A stretch of DNA of 64,000 nt from Mycobacterium lepromatosis (lineage in GTDB: Bacteria; Actinomycetota; Actinomycetes; Mycobacteriales; Mycobacteriaceae), in the NCBI RefSeq assembly GCF_000975265.2, contig NZ_CP083405.1, forward strand, positions 3,207,695-3,271,694, in the 5' to 3' direction. A model generated the notes under the pieces. The model was not told the origin of the DNA. It did not search any database and saw only the letters and a list, made by a program, of their open reading frames with translations. A program made the position numbers and the translations under genes. This document shows, one piece after another, positions 1 through 10,139 of this stretch. The number at the start of each line of letters is the position of its first letter. Position 1 is the stretch's first letter.

Positions 1-330
1 GCACAGCCCCCCGGCTCTGTGGTTCAGCGCCCTATGCACCAGCGTGCTCACCGACACAAGCATCATCAACAAAAGCCAGTGCAGCTCGGGCCTCGGTAAG
101 AACCGCTACCACCTAACTGACGGACTGCGGTTCGCGATCTTCTACACCCCACGCCAGGCTGCTGCGTACGTTGCTCACCGCCAATCATATACCCGCACTA
201 CCGCTGTGGCAAATGGGGTGGCACACCATCGACAAGGCTCGACTCCTACCGAACTCAACCCAAAAACTCCAAGGCACTTCTCAACGTTCTAACGACCAAA
301 GTCACTAGCTCGCTGGTGAGTCCCTCGTTG
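1..330. other. Non-coding or decayed sequence, unassigned
   Basis: No gene can be supported here. The only open frame (44-292, plus) shows no recognisable motif and has no plausible ribosome binding site. It could be the heavily decayed upstream part of the fadD remnant that becomes readable at about 331, but I see no acyl-CoA synthetase motif in it. Confidence 0.4.
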
Positions 331-650
331 CGCACCGCTCGCGCGAAAGATGTCATTATCCGCAACGGCGAAAACATCTACACCCAAAAAATCGTAATAC
401 ATCCTGCCCCGCCATCCCAGACATCGCTATCGTAAGCGTGCCTGATGAAAACACCGGGAAGCAAGCATGCGCAGTCGTGGTGATCTACTATCACTCCCGA
501 CCCGCCAGCTTGCGCAAGTTCCTAAAGTCCGCAGGTACGGCCCGATTCAAAGTACCCGAACAAGTGATTATTCGGGATGCTATACCGACAAACAACACAG
601 GAAAAGGGCCGAAGCACCAGATTCGAAACAATATCGATATACAGCAGACC
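331..650 (+). pseudogene. Acyl-CoA synthetase (FadD-type) C-terminal remnant
   Basis: Pieces in more than one frame read as the end of an adenylate-forming fatty-acyl-CoA ligase. First comes KDVIIRNGENIYT (about 345-390), which matches the family signature following the hinge. Then in another frame VPDENTGKQACAVVV (from about 435) is followed by ARFKVPEQVIIRDAIP and TNNTGK, the C-terminal catalytic lysine loop of these enzymes. The frame change between the two pieces and the missing N-terminal two thirds show a dead gene. The family assignment rests on motif order. Which fadD paralogue it was cannot be told. Confidence 0.7.
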
Positions 651-859
651 AGTTACATGAAAGTAGCGATCGGAACCAGAGCTAACTGTGGGATCGGCTC
701 CGATTGATGCAGGCAAGCTCGCCGAGGTGGGCATGGTGGTGCTTGCGACGGGCCACAGCGCTCCCCGGAGTTCAAGGAATACGCGGCGCTGCGGACCTGC
801 ACTATACCGGATCTTGACGCCCGCATGCCTGCGGAAACTAGAACACCGAACCCACTAGG

Positions 860-1000
860 CTGGGCGATGCCCCGGTCGACTCGGACGTCAGTCTCGACGG
901 CAATGGCGGCGCCCAAATCAATCTTGTCAATCTTGTGGGCGAACTAGTCCTCGTCGACGTCACCTCCTCGGCGTTTCCGAGGCATGCTGCGTTGACCACC
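860..1000 (+). pseudogene. Alpha/beta-hydrolase fragment, Rv0045c-like
   Basis: A short stretch encodes LVGELVLVDVTSSAFPRHA, which resembles the region after the nucleophile elbow in alpha/beta hydrolases of the Rv0045c type. At DNA level about 70 bases resemble a second, better preserved hydrolase remnant at 38495-38565 in this window, with roughly four bases in five identical by eye. It may be a fragment of a duplicated or paralogous gene. No other part of the enzyme is readable around it. Confidence 0.5.
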
Positions 1001-1546
1001 GAAGCTGCCAACCCAAGCGAACAACCTTCGCCGCCCGGCAAAAAAGTATGCGTAAGACTATGATAACCCCGCTTTCGGGATGCTGAAAAACCTACAGACA
1101 ACTTAAAATGCCGCCGTCGGTGCGGTTCACAAGTCGAAACACTTTGCTGCGCTGTAGTGATCGCGTCGTCAAGGCGGGCAACGTGACACTGCCCCCTACC
1201 ACGGCAAACGCGCAAGCCACTGGTGCCTAATACCTTCGAAACGCCGGTAGCTCCAACCACGTAATTCGGGACCAATCCATTCACGTCCATCCCAGCCAGC
1301 GCAGCCGGCATCACTACAACCTCGCCATCTTTCTCGATCCGGCACTGTTTACCACGTTCGGTTTGTCGTTAAGCTGGTCAGGCTCCATAACATTGCGCTA
1401 AAATAACTAGCACCCTATATAACTAGGCGAAAGCCCAGTGCCCACGCAGTCACTGAAGTTGTTTCATTCGCCTATTGGCCCATTGATGGGGCCTGGCGGT
1501 AGATAGGTGAGGTAGACGTTACCGGGATTAGGCACGATAGCGGCGA
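1000..1546. other. Region upstream of ctpI, no gene seen
   Basis: No recognisable coding remnant. A 158-codon minus-strand frame (838-1314) lacks any family motif and shares sequence with the hydrolase fragment on the other strand, so I treat it as chance. The promoter of ctpI should lie in the last part of this stretch, but no clear -10/-35 pair stands out. Confidence 0.4.
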
Positions 1547-1561
1547 TTGATAGGGTTAGGA

Positions 1562-4500
1562 ATGAACATTCTGCATGTGACCGACCTCGTAGGCAATATG
1601 GTCGGCGGCATGGTGCAGGTGGTGCGTGCCGGCACGTATGCTGCAACTGGCACTGTCAAAACGATGCAGATTCTAGCCAGCCCGGTCGTCGAGTTCGCTG
1701 GCCCGGTAGTACAGTCGGTGGCTAAATCCACCGGCCGAGCGCGCGGGACAGGCCATGCGCCGAATTCTGCGAACCGAATCGATCCGCCGGTGCGTTGGCA
1801 CAACGGTGATCGTGTGCACTTTGACTTGGATCCGCTGCTACCGTTCCCCCGCTGGCATGAATATACAGCGATAGTAGAGGAACCGGTTCGTAGTATTCCA
1901 GGCGTGGCTAAGGCCCATGTCGAGGGCTCATTGGGCCGGCTAGTGATCGAACTCGACAAGGACGCGGATAGCAACGTTGTCTTGGGCAAAGTGCGTGACG
2001 TGGTTATTGCCCTGGCCGCCGACTTAGCATTGGCAGCGGCGGGATCGGCCCCTAAGGTTGCTCCATTTGCTGACCCAGGTAATCCGGTGGCAATTCTGGT
2101 GCCGCTAACCGCCGCGGTACTGGACCTTGTCGCGTTGAGTGCCGCAATAACCGGCTGGGTCACCCGACTGCCCGCCGCACCACAAACTACCCGGGCCGCG
2201 GCAGCTCTCGTCAATCATCAACCGCGCATGGTGTCACTGCTGGAGTCACGACTGGGTCGGGTGGGCACCGATATTGCACTTAGCGTAATAACAGCGGCGG
2301 CTAACGGGCTGACCCAAGCGGTAGGCACACCCCTGCTGGATCTGGCACACCGTGGCCTACAACTCTCCGAGGCGGCGGCTCACCGGCGCGTTTGGCGAGA
2401 CCGAGAGCCTCAACTGGCCTCACCTAGGCGACCACAAGCGCCGGTGGTCCCCGTGATCTCATCGGCCGAGGAAAAATCGCATGCCTCGCGCTACAAATGG
2501 ACAGCCGCGGCATCAGGTGAAGCTTCGCATGTCGTGGTCGGCGGATCAATCGACGCAGCAATCGACACCGCAAAAGGGTCGATCAAAGGACCTGTGGAAA
2601 GCTATGTTGATTCGGCGGCAAACGGCTCGTTGATTGCCGCGGCGAGTGCGTTACTCGCAGGCGGTGGCACCGAAGACGCGGCCGGCGCGATCTTGGCCGG
2701 GGTGCCAAGAGCGGCACATATGGGCGAGCAAGCGTTCGCGGCGACACTGGGCCGCGGGCTAGCCAATGCCGGGCAACTAGTACTCGATCCGGGTGCACTG
2801 CGCCGCCTGAACCAGGTGAAGGTGGTCGTCATCGACGGCGCCGCATTACGCGGTGATCACCGCGCGGTGTTGCTTGCCCAGGGAAATGCGCCCGGCTGGG
2901 ACGACGACCGTGTCTATGAGGTTGCCGACGCACTGCTGCACGGTGAGCGGGCACCCGAGCCCGACCCCGACGAATCGCCGGCCACTGGCGCGCGGCTCAG
3001 ATGGGTTCCTTTGAAAGAACCGTCAGCAACGCCCGTTCAGGGCCGCGCGCACGCGGACCTGGTGGTTGATGGCGAGTGCGTCGGCGGTGTCGACGTCGGA
3101 TGGGAGGTCGACCCCTATGCGATCCCACTGCTGCAGACCGCACACCGAACCGGAGCACGCGTCGTCTTGCGTCATGTAGCTGGCACAGAAGATCTCTCCG
3201 CCAGTGTCGGCGCGACACATCCGTGCGGTACACCGCTGCTGAAGTTGGTACGTGAGCTGCGCGTCGATCGCGGGCCGGTATTATTGATCACCGCAGTACA
3301 CCGGGATTTTGCATCGACCGACACACTGGCCGCATTAGCCATCGCCGACGTCGGGGTCGCGCTGGACGATCCCCATGCGGCTACACCGTGGACCGCGGAC
3401 ATCATCACTGGCACTGATCTGGCGGCCGCAGTGCGGATCCTATCGGCGCTGCCTGTGGCCCGGTCGGTCAGTGAATCTTCGGTGCATCTTGCTCAGGGCG
3501 GAACTACCCTGGCCGGGCTGCTTCTGATCACCGCGAGCGCTAGCAGCAAATCCGCTAACCCAATTACTTTGTGGCGCTGGTTTAGTCCGGTCAATGCGGC
3601 CGCAGCAACCGCATTGGTGACCGGCGTCGTCTCAGCCAGCAAGGTGCTCCGGCTGCCGGATCCCACCCCACAACCGCTGACCGCCTGGCACGCGCTGAAC
3701 CCCGAGATCGTTTACTCACGACTGGCCGGCGTAGCGCAACCGTTGGCCGTTAAGCATGGTACCCCTGATTGGCGACGTCGTCTCGACGATCTGTCCTACA
3801 CCCGGACGCTGTCACCGCTACGTAAACCCATAACTCACCTGGCTCGGCTGGCCACCGCGACCCGGCAGGAACTCGCTGACCCGCTGACTCCTATCCTAGC
3901 GGTCGGGGCGGCTGCATCAGCGATCGTTGGTAGCAATATCGATGCCCTTTTGGTCGCGGGCGTGATGACGGTCAACGCGATTACCGGCGGCGTGCAACGG
4001 TTGCGGGCCGAGGCGGCTGCCGCCGAGTTGTTCGCCGAGCAGGACCAGTTGGTGCGACGTGTCGTTGTCCCGGCAGTGGCAACGACACGTCGTCGATTGG
4101 AGGCAGCACAGCACGCCACACGGACAGTCACGGTGTCCGCCAAGTCGCTGCGAGCCGGCGATGTCATCGACCTGGCTGCCCCGGAAGTGGTACCAGCGGA
4201 TGCTCGCGTGTTGGTGGCCGAAGACCTGGAAGTCGATGAGTCTTTACTCACCGGAGAGTCGTTGCCGGTGGACAAGCGAGTGGACCCCGTCGCCATCAAC
4301 GATGCCGACCGAGCGAGCATGCTGTTCGAAGGTAGCGCGATCGTGGCAGGACATGCCCGCGCGATCGTGGTGGCCACCGGGGTCGGCACCGCCGCGCACC
4401 GAGCGATCTCGGTGGTCGCCGACGTAGAAGCATCAGCCGGAGTGCAAGCACGGCTGCGGGAGCTGACCAGCAAGGTCCTTCCTCTGACACTGGCCGGCGG

Positions 4501-6385
4501 CGCCGCGGTGACGGGTTTGGCTTTGCTGCGCCGCGCATCACTGCGTCAAGCAGTCGCCGATGGAGTTGCAATCGCCGTGGCCGCTGTCCCGGAGGGCCTG
4601 CCTTTGGTGGCCACCCTCTCCCAGCTCGCCGCGGCCCAGCGTTTAACGGCGAGAGGTGCTCTGGTCCGCTCGCCCCGCACGATCGAAGCCCTGGGCCGCG
4701 TCGACACCATATGTTTCGACAAGACCGGCACGCTCACCGAAAATCGGCTGCGTGTTGTCTGTGCGGTGCCGAACACGAAAAGGCCACACGATCCACTTCC
4801 CGCCATCACCGATCCGCACTCTGCTGCGGTGCTGCGGGACGCCGCGCGGGCGTCCACCCAACCCCATGACGGGCAGGATCACACGCATGCCACTGACGAA
4901 GCGATCCTCACGGCAGCGAGTTCGCTTAACGAGCATACCGATTCGACCTGGAATCGAATTGCGGAGGTACCGTTCGAATCCAGTCGCGGGTATGCCGCCG
5001 CGATCGGCACAACAGGGAATGGTAAAGAGCCGATGCTGATGCTCAAAGGCGCGCCTGAAAAGATCCTGCCGCGTTGCCGGTTCGCCGATCCAGAGGCCGA
5101 CGTTGCGCACGCAGAGTCTTTGGTGCGCAACCTTGCCGAGCAAGGCCTGCGCGTTCTAGCGGTGGCGCAATGCTCCTGGGACTACGACACCACCGAGGAT
5201 GACGACACCGATGCTGAAGCCGTCGATACTGCCGCGCATGACCTCGAACTGATCGGCTATATCGGACTAGCGGACACCGCACGGCCATCCTCGCGTCCGT
5301 TGATCGAAGCGTTGGTAGCAGCCGACCGCAACGTCGTACTAATAACCGGAGACCACCCCATCACCGCACGGGCTATCGCCCAGCAGTTGGGCCTGCCATC
5401 GGATGCGCGGGTAGTGACCGGCACCGAACTTGTCGGCCTCGACGAGGATGCATGCGCCGAACTCGCCGCCGACGTGCAGGTTTTCGCCCGGGTCAGTCCG
5501 GAACAAAAGGTGCAGATTGTGGCAGCGTTGCAACGCTGCGGGCATGTCACGGCGATGGTTGGTGACGGCGCCAACGACGCCGCCGCCATCCGGATGGCCG
5601 ATGTGGGCATCGGGGTGAGCGGCCGCGGTTCTTCAGCCGCCCGAGGAGCCGCCGACATCGTCTTGACCGACGACGATCTGGGTGTACTGCTCGATGCTCT
5701 GGTCGAAGGCCGCAGCATGTGGGCAGGAGTGCGTGATGCGGTCACGATTCTGGTCGGAGGCAATGTCGGCGAAGTCGTCTTTACTATCATCGGGACGGCA
5801 CTCGGTGCTGGACGGGCACCGGTGGGAACCCGTCAACTGTTGTTGGTGAATTTGCTCACCGATATGTTTCCCGCACTTTCGATCGCTGTTACCTCGCAAT
5901 ACGAAGAACCCGACGAGGACGAATATCAAACCGACGAAGAGGCATACGAGGCGCGACGAACACACCAACACGAAGTATTGACCGGACCTACGCCCTCGCT
6001 CGACGCGCCACTGATGCGACAGATCGTCAACCGCGGTGTGGTCACGGCCGCCGGTGCAACCATAGCCTGGGCTATCGGGCGCTGGACGCCGGGTACCGAA
6101 CGACGAACGGCTACGATGGGACTGACCGCATTGGTGACGACGCAGCTGGCGCAAACCCTGCTCACGCGCCGACATAGCCCGCTCGTCGTAGCAACCGCCT
6201 TAGGCAGCGCGGGTGTTTTGATAGGTGTAATTCAAACCCCGTTACTCAGCCAGTTTTTCGGGTGCACACCGCTTGGGCCACTGGCCTGGTCAGGAGTGAT
6301 TACTGCAACGGCAGGAGCCACCGCAGTCTCGTTACTGGCACCCCACTGGTTAAACAAAGCTATTGGTATCGTGCAACCCGATTAG
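1562..6385 (+). CDS. ctpI: P-type cation-transporting ATPase, CtpI family
   Basis: Very large mycobacterial P-type ATPase of about 1607 residues, an integral membrane ion pump. The core carries the hallmark motifs in order: DESLLTGESLPVDK (actuator TGES near residue 897), FDKTGTLT with the phosphorylated Asp near residue 1053, KGAPE (nucleotide binding), and MVGDGANDAAAI (hinge, near residue 1334). C-terminal membrane segments follow. The first half is an Ala-rich extension with weak similarity to P-type modules, typical of CtpI. M. tuberculosis CtpI is of similar size (about 1630, from memory). The frame also opens with a TTG at 1547; I prefer ATG 1562, preceded by GGGTTAGGA. The frame is intact throughout, notable in such a decayed neighbourhood. 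The transported ion is not evident; calcium-type pumps share this motif set. Confidence 0.93.
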   Translation: MNILHVTDLVGNMVGGMVQVVRAGTYAATGTVKTMQILASPVVEFAGPVVQSVAKSTGRARGTGHAPNSANRIDPPVRWHNGDRVHFDLDPLLPFPRWHEYTAIVEEPVRSIPGVAKAHVEGSLGRLVIELDKDADSNVVLGKVRDVVIALAADLALAAAGSAPKVAPFADPGNPVAILVPLTAAVLDLVALSAAITGWVTRLPAAPQTTRAAAALVNHQPRMVSLLESRLGRVGTDIALSVITAAANGLTQAVGTPLLDLAHRGLQLSEAAAHRRVWRDREPQLASPRRPQAPVVPVISSAEEKSHASRYKWTAAASGEASHVVVGGSIDAAIDTAKGSIKGPVESYVDSAANGSLIAAASALLAGGGTEDAAGAILAGVPRAAHMGEQAFAATLGRGLANAGQLVLDPGALRRLNQVKVVVIDGAALRGDHRAVLLAQGNAPGWDDDRVYEVADALLHGERAPEPDPDESPATGARLRWVPLKEPSATPVQGRAHADLVVDGECVGGVDVGWEVDPYAIPLLQTAHRTGARVVLRHVAGTEDLSASVGATHPCGTPLLKLVRELRVDRGPVLLITAVHRDFASTDTLAALAIADVGVALDDPHAATPWTADIITGTDLAAAVRILSALPVARSVSESSVHLAQGGTTLAGLLLITASASSKSANPITLWRWFSPVNAAAATALVTGVVSASKVLRLPDPTPQPLTAWHALNPEIVYSRLAGVAQPLAVKHGTPDWRRRLDDLSYTRTLSPLRKPITHLARLATATRQELADPLTPILAVGAAASAIVGSNIDALLVAGVMTVNAITGGVQRLRAEAAAAELFAEQDQLVRRVVVPAVATTRRRLEAAQHATRTVTVSAKSLRAGDVIDLAAPEVVPADARVLVAEDLEVDESLLTGESLPVDKRVDPVAINDADRASMLFEGSAIVAGHARAIVVATGVGTAAHRAISVVADVEASAGVQARLRELTSKVLPLTLAGGAAVTGLALLRRASLRQAVADGVAIAVAAVPEGLPLVATLSQLAAAQRLTARGALVRSPRTIEALGRVDTICFDKTGTLTENRLRVVCAVPNTKRPHDPLPAITDPHSAAVLRDAARASTQPHDGQDHTHATDEAILTAASSLNEHTDSTWNRIAEVPFESSRGYAAAIGTTGNGKEPMLMLKGAPEKILPRCRFADPEADVAHAESLVRNLAEQGLRVLAVAQCSWDYDTTEDDDTDAEAVDTAAHDLELIGYIGLADTARPSSRPLIEALVAADRNVVLITGDHPITARAIAQQLGLPSDARVVTGTELVGLDEDACAELAADVQVFARVSPEQKVQIVAALQRCGHVTAMVGDGANDAAAIRMADVGIGVSGRGSSAARGAADIVLTDDDLGVLLDALVEGRSMWAGVRDAVTILVGGNVGEVVFTIIGTALGAGRAPVGTRQLLLVNLLTDMFPALSIAVTSQYEEPDEDEYQTDEEAYEARRTHQHEVLTGPTPSLDAPLMRQIVNRGVVTAAGATIAWAIGRWTPGTERRTATMGLTALVTTQLAQTLLTRRHSPLVVATALGSAGVLIGVIQTPLLSQFFGCTPLGPLAWSGVITATAGATAVSLLAPHWLNKAIGIVQPD

Positions 6386-6590
6386 GAGTGTGCATTAAAC
6401 TCACTTTAGAATGGTCAACCCATTGCGCACCACCTTGTCAATGGGATTGCGCAGAATGTTATCAGCAATGCGAATATATCTGGTCTGTTCAAAACTAGAT
6501 ACCTTGCCCTTCAAGTACTCTCTTATATCCGGCTCATCGATAACGTCATTGCATGCCGTAGCACGCTAAACACAACAAGTCATTGCCCTA
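6386..6590. other. Spacer after ctpI
   Basis: No gene seen between the ctpI stop codon and the decayed minus-strand fadD. A short plus frame crossing the ctpI end (6262-6498) has no motif. Confidence 0.4.
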
Positions 6591-7430
6591 ACTACTCGTT
6601 TTGTCAGAGACACCTACGACCGCATTCTCGGCGATACCATGATGCTCGGCAAGCGCGTTTTCCAGCACACCTGGATAAAGATTCTCGCCCCGACACAATC
6701 ATCTCATCGTATCTACCGCTGATGTACAGCCTGCACGAATGGTAGAAAAGGCCATTTTGCAGGTGCTAGCAATCTAGTCAATGATGACTTCGCCTTTCCC
6801 ACAACCGAGCCGTCCGTGCAGCCCGAAAACGTTGGTGCACCGCCAACGAAGATACGTCCGGCCATGCACGTACCGACGGGACAGTAGCTTCTGTCGAAGA
6901 TACTTACCGGGCATCCCGCAACCAGCCTCCCTACGGTTTCCTGGACATGCCGTAGTTTGGCCGGTGTCGGCCAGTACGCCGATATCGACATCGGTTGAGC
7001 CATAGTAGCCGTTGTAGAGGAGGTGGTCGTAGTCATCCATACACCGGCACGCCAAGCTGGAATCGAGCCAGTCACCGCTGGACAACACCAACTATAGGGA
7101 CGGGGTTACGGGCGCCCACGGGTCGAAGCAGTCCGAGGATGCGCGCCAAGGCATAATTGGAACCACGCTCATAGCAGCGGCCAAGGGTAGCTTGGGCGTC
7201 AAAACACCGGTGGGTCAACACTGTGCCACCCAGGCCGACAACTTTTGGAAGACGGGCATCGAGTTCGGTATGTCCAGCAGCAAAAATCGATATCAACCAC
7301 ATCACGGATCCTTTCCGATGACGGTGAAATTTTGCCCACTCGATGGCAAATTCTGTGCACTACGTGGTTTTCATTAAGGAGCTGGTGTCGTGCGTCTGAA
7401 GTTCGTTTAATATTCACCGAAACGTAGCCA
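6590..7430 (-). pseudogene. Acyl-CoA synthetase (FadD12-like) pseudogene
   Basis: Reading the minus strand from about 7310 downward, pieces in different frames give LGGTVLTHRCFDAQATL, then ARNPVPIVGVV, then LSSGDWLDSSLACR, DYDHLLYNGYYGST (the adenylate-binding YGST core), ETVGRLVAGCPVSIFD, GRIFVGG, LYISGRYDEMIVSGRE (the GR-DDMI-SGGEN signature) and finally ALAEHHGIAENAVVGVSD. This is the motif order of long-chain fatty acid-CoA ligases. Several frameshifts and stops interrupt it, so it is non-functional. The N-terminal third, above about 7310, is not convincingly readable. It lies convergent to ctpI and just downstream of icd2 on the same strand. Confidence 0.8.
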
Positions 7431-7536
7431 ATGGCAACCAATGCGGCCCAGCCGTTGGTGTTGCCCACGACTCGTGTTTCGATGGGTGAACTCGCATGTC
7501 GGCGACAGCGACACAAGGGCCGAAAAGCGAGGTGCC

Positions 7537-9777
7537 TTAACTACCTTGCACGGCCGCCAACGCAGCATTGAACACAGCGCTCGGCCGCATCACCGCCTTG
7601 GTCAGCTCAGCATCCGGTGCATAATAGCCACCGATATCGACCGCCTTGCCTTGGTCCTCGTTGAGCTCAGTAACGATAGTGTATTCGTTCTTGGCCAACG
7701 TTTCGGCCAGTGGGGTGAAGTGGTTCCGCAGCTGTTGGTCATCAGTTTGCGTGGCAAGCTCTTGAGCCCAGTACATGGCGAGGTAAAACTGGCTTCCACG
7801 GTTGTCGAGCTCACCGGCCTTGCGTGACGGACTCTTCCTGTTTTCCAGCAACTTTCCGGTTGCGGCATCCAGCGTCTTAGCTAAGACCTTGGCCCTCTCA
7901 TTGCCAGTCTTGATGCCTAGGTCTTCCAGGCTGACGGCCAGCGCGAGGAACTCACCCAGCGAGTCCCACCGCAGATGATTCTCTTCGACAAACTGCTTGA
8001 CGTGCTTGGGCGCCGATCCACCCGCCCCTGTTTCATACATCCCGCCACCGGCCATCATCGGCACGATGGACAACATTTTGGCGCTGGTACCTAGCTCCAA
8101 TATCGGGAACAGATCGGTGAGGTAATCCCGCAGAATGTTGCCAGTGGCGGCGATGGTATTTAGCCCGCGGATCAGGCGTTCGCACGTGTAACGCATGGAG
8201 CGCACTTGCGACATAATCTGGATATCGAGACCACTGGTGTCATGGTCCTTCAGGTACGCCCGGACCTTTTTGATCAACTCATTCTCGTGTGGACGGTACG
8301 GGTCCAACCAAAACAATACCGGCATATCAGAGTTGCACGCACGGGTGACAGCCAGCTTGACCCAGTCGCGAATTGCCGCGTCGGTAACGACGCACAGACG
8401 CCATATATCACCAGTTTCTACATTCTGGGTCAAGAGCACCTCGCCCGTCACGAGGTCCACGATGTTGGCTACGCCGTCCTCAGGAACCTCGAATGTCTTG
8501 TCGTGCGAACCGTACTCCTCAGCCTGTTGCGCCATGAGACCGACGTTGGGGACGGTGCCCATAGTAGCCGGATCGAAAGCGCCGTTGGTCTTGCAAAAGT
8601 TGATGATTTCCTGGTAGATACGGGAAAATGTGGACTCGGGGTTCACGGCCTTGGTGTCCTTGGTCCGTCCGTCGGCACCATACATCTTACCTCCCGCACG
8701 GATCATTGCTGGCATCGAAGCGTCCACGATGACGTCACTAGGTGAATGGAAGTTCGAAATTCCGAGAGCTGAGTCGACCATGGCCAACTCGGGTCGGTGC
8801 TCGTGGCACGCGTGTAGGTCTTGGATGATCTCATCGCGCTGCGATGCGGGCAGCGTTCTAATCTTACTGTAGAGATCGACTAACCCGTTGTTGACGTTTA
8901 CGCCCAGTTCCCCGAACAGAGCCTGGTGCTTGGTGAAGGCTTCCTTGTAGAAGGTTTTCACCGCGTGTCCGAAGACGATAGGGTGGGACACCTTCATCAT
9001 CGTCGCCTTAACGTGCAGTGAGAACATCACACCGGTCTTGCGAGCATCCTCCATCTGCTCCTCGTAGAACTCGCACAGGGCTTTCTTGCTCATGAACATG
9101 CTGTCGATGATGTCACCGTCCCGTAGCGACACCTTGGGCTTAAGCACGACCGTCTTGCCTTTCTTGGTGGCCAGCTCCATCTTCACGTCTCGCGCGCGGT
9201 CTAAAGTCATCGACTTCTCGCCGTGATAGAAGTCGCCGTGCCGCATGGTCGCGACGTGTGTGCGCGAGGCCATCGACCATTCGCCCATGCTGTGCGGGTT
9301 GTTACGTGCGTACTCCTTCACCACCTTGGGTACGCGGCGGTCGGAGTTACCCTCCCGCAGAACCGGGTTCACAGCGCTGCCAAGGCATTTGCCGTAGCGG
9401 TTACGGATGTCGATTTCCTGATCAGACTTCGGAGATGGCGGATAGTCTGGAAGCTTGAAACCCTTGGCCTGCAACTCCTTGATGGCGGCCATCAACTGCG
9501 GAACCGAAGCACTGATGTTCGGCAATTTGACGATGTTGGTGTCCGGTAACTGCGTCAACCGGCCCAGTTCGGCAAGGTTGTCCGGCACACGTTGCTCTTC
9601 GGTCAGGTAATCGGGAAACTCAGCCAGGATGCGTGCTGCCAAGGAGATGTCGCTAGTCTGGATCTTAATACCCGCCGGCTTGGTAAAGGCACGCACTATC
9701 GGCAGAAAGGCGTAGGTCGCTAACAGCGGCGCCTCGTCGGTCAGCGTGTAGATAATGGTCGGCTGCTCGGCGCTCAT
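7537..9777 (-). CDS. icd2: Monomeric NADP-dependent isocitrate dehydrogenase
   Basis: Converts isocitrate to 2-oxoglutarate and CO2 with NADP in the TCA cycle; cytosolic. The protein of 746 residues starts [20 protein letters not shown] and runs collinear with the large monomeric IDH family (about 740 residues), including [12 protein letters not shown] near residue 135, [32 protein letters not shown] and [14 protein letters not shown]. The frame stays open for 118 codons upstream (to 10131), but the family start at 9777 has a good GGGAG ribosome binding site a few bases before its ATG, so I place the start there. It is intact although both flanks are decayed. One of the few metabolic genes retained in this half of the window. 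Confidence 0.95.
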   Translation of the reverse strand: MSAEQPTIIYTLTDEAPLLATYAFLPIVRAFTKPAGIKIQTSDISLAARILAEFPDYLTEEQRVPDNLAELGRLTQLPDTNIVKLPNISASVPQLMAAIKELQAKGFKLPDYPPSPKSDQEIDIRNRYGKCLGSAVNPVLREGNSDRRVPKVVKEYARNNPHSMGEWSMASRTHVATMRHGDFYHGEKSMTLDRARDVKMELATKKGKTVVLKPKVSLRDGDIIDSMFMSKKALCEFYEEQMEDARKTGVMFSLHVKATMMKVSHPIVFGHAVKTFYKEAFTKHQALFGELGVNVNNGLVDLYSKIRTLPASQRDEIIQDLHACHEHRPELAMVDSALGISNFHSPSDVIVDASMPAMIRAGGKMYGADGRTKDTKAVNPESTFSRIYQEIINFCKTNGAFDPATMGTVPNVGLMAQQAEEYGSHDKTFEVPEDGVANIVDLVTGEVLLTQNVETGDIWRLCVVTDAAIRDWVKLAVTRACNSDMPVLFWLDPYRPHENELIKKVRAYLKDHDTSGLDIQIMSQVRSMRYTCERLIRGLNTIAATGNILRDYLTDLFPILELGTSAKMLSIVPMMAGGGMYETGAGGSAPKHVKQFVEENHLRWDSLGEFLALAVSLEDLGIKTGNERAKVLAKTLDAATGKLLENRKSPSRKAGELDNRGSQFYLAMYWAQELATQTDDQQLRNHFTPLAETLAKNEYTIVTELNEDQGKAVDIGGYYAPDAELTKAVMRPSAVFNAALAAVQGS

Positions 9778-10131
9778 GATTGTTCTCCCAGCGTAACTGT
9801 TGGTCAGATGTTGAGGGCTCTGCGTTATAACGGCGGCTATTAGTATCGCGGCTCCAACATACGTAGCAAGTGCGCAGCGGCCATGAGTTTGGGCATCCAC
9901 AGCCCGGCCTCCGGTCAGCAGTTGGAAATTAAGGTGACCATTGGATTCGGTCGCCGACTCCGGGGCGGGTTGGGCGTGCTGTCGTAGACAGACGACGAGA
10001 TACAGCTCATTCCCGAGAGCGATGGCCAAGCCGGATAAAAATAAAAGGAAAGGACAGATGACAAAGATAAAGCGTTGCCGGGACATGCCACCGGTCAACC
10101 ACACGGTGGGTGCATTACTCCCGCAACACAC
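9778..10131 (-). other. Open in-frame extension upstream of icd2
   Basis: The icd2 frame continues without a stop for 118 codons. It encodes a hydrophobic segment (RFIFVICPFLLFLSGLAIAL) that would be odd on a cytosolic enzyme. A conserved start with ribosome binding site lies at 9777. I regard this as leader DNA or a decayed neighbour rather than protein. The icd2 promoter must lie here. Confidence 0.5.
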
Positions 10132-10139
10132 TCGGTGAC

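Noticed and set aside
838..1314. 158-codon minus-strand frame
   Set aside because: Opposite strand to a readable hydrolase fragment and without any family feature.
1528..2214. Long minus-strand frame inside ctpI
   Set aside because: Composition of an antisense shadow in GC-rich coding DNA; no motif. The same holds for 3835-4473, 5257-5790 and 47483-48319.
7537..10131. 864-codon version of icd2
   Set aside because: The family start with a good ribosome binding site is at 9777; the extra 118 codons have no homologous counterpart that I know.
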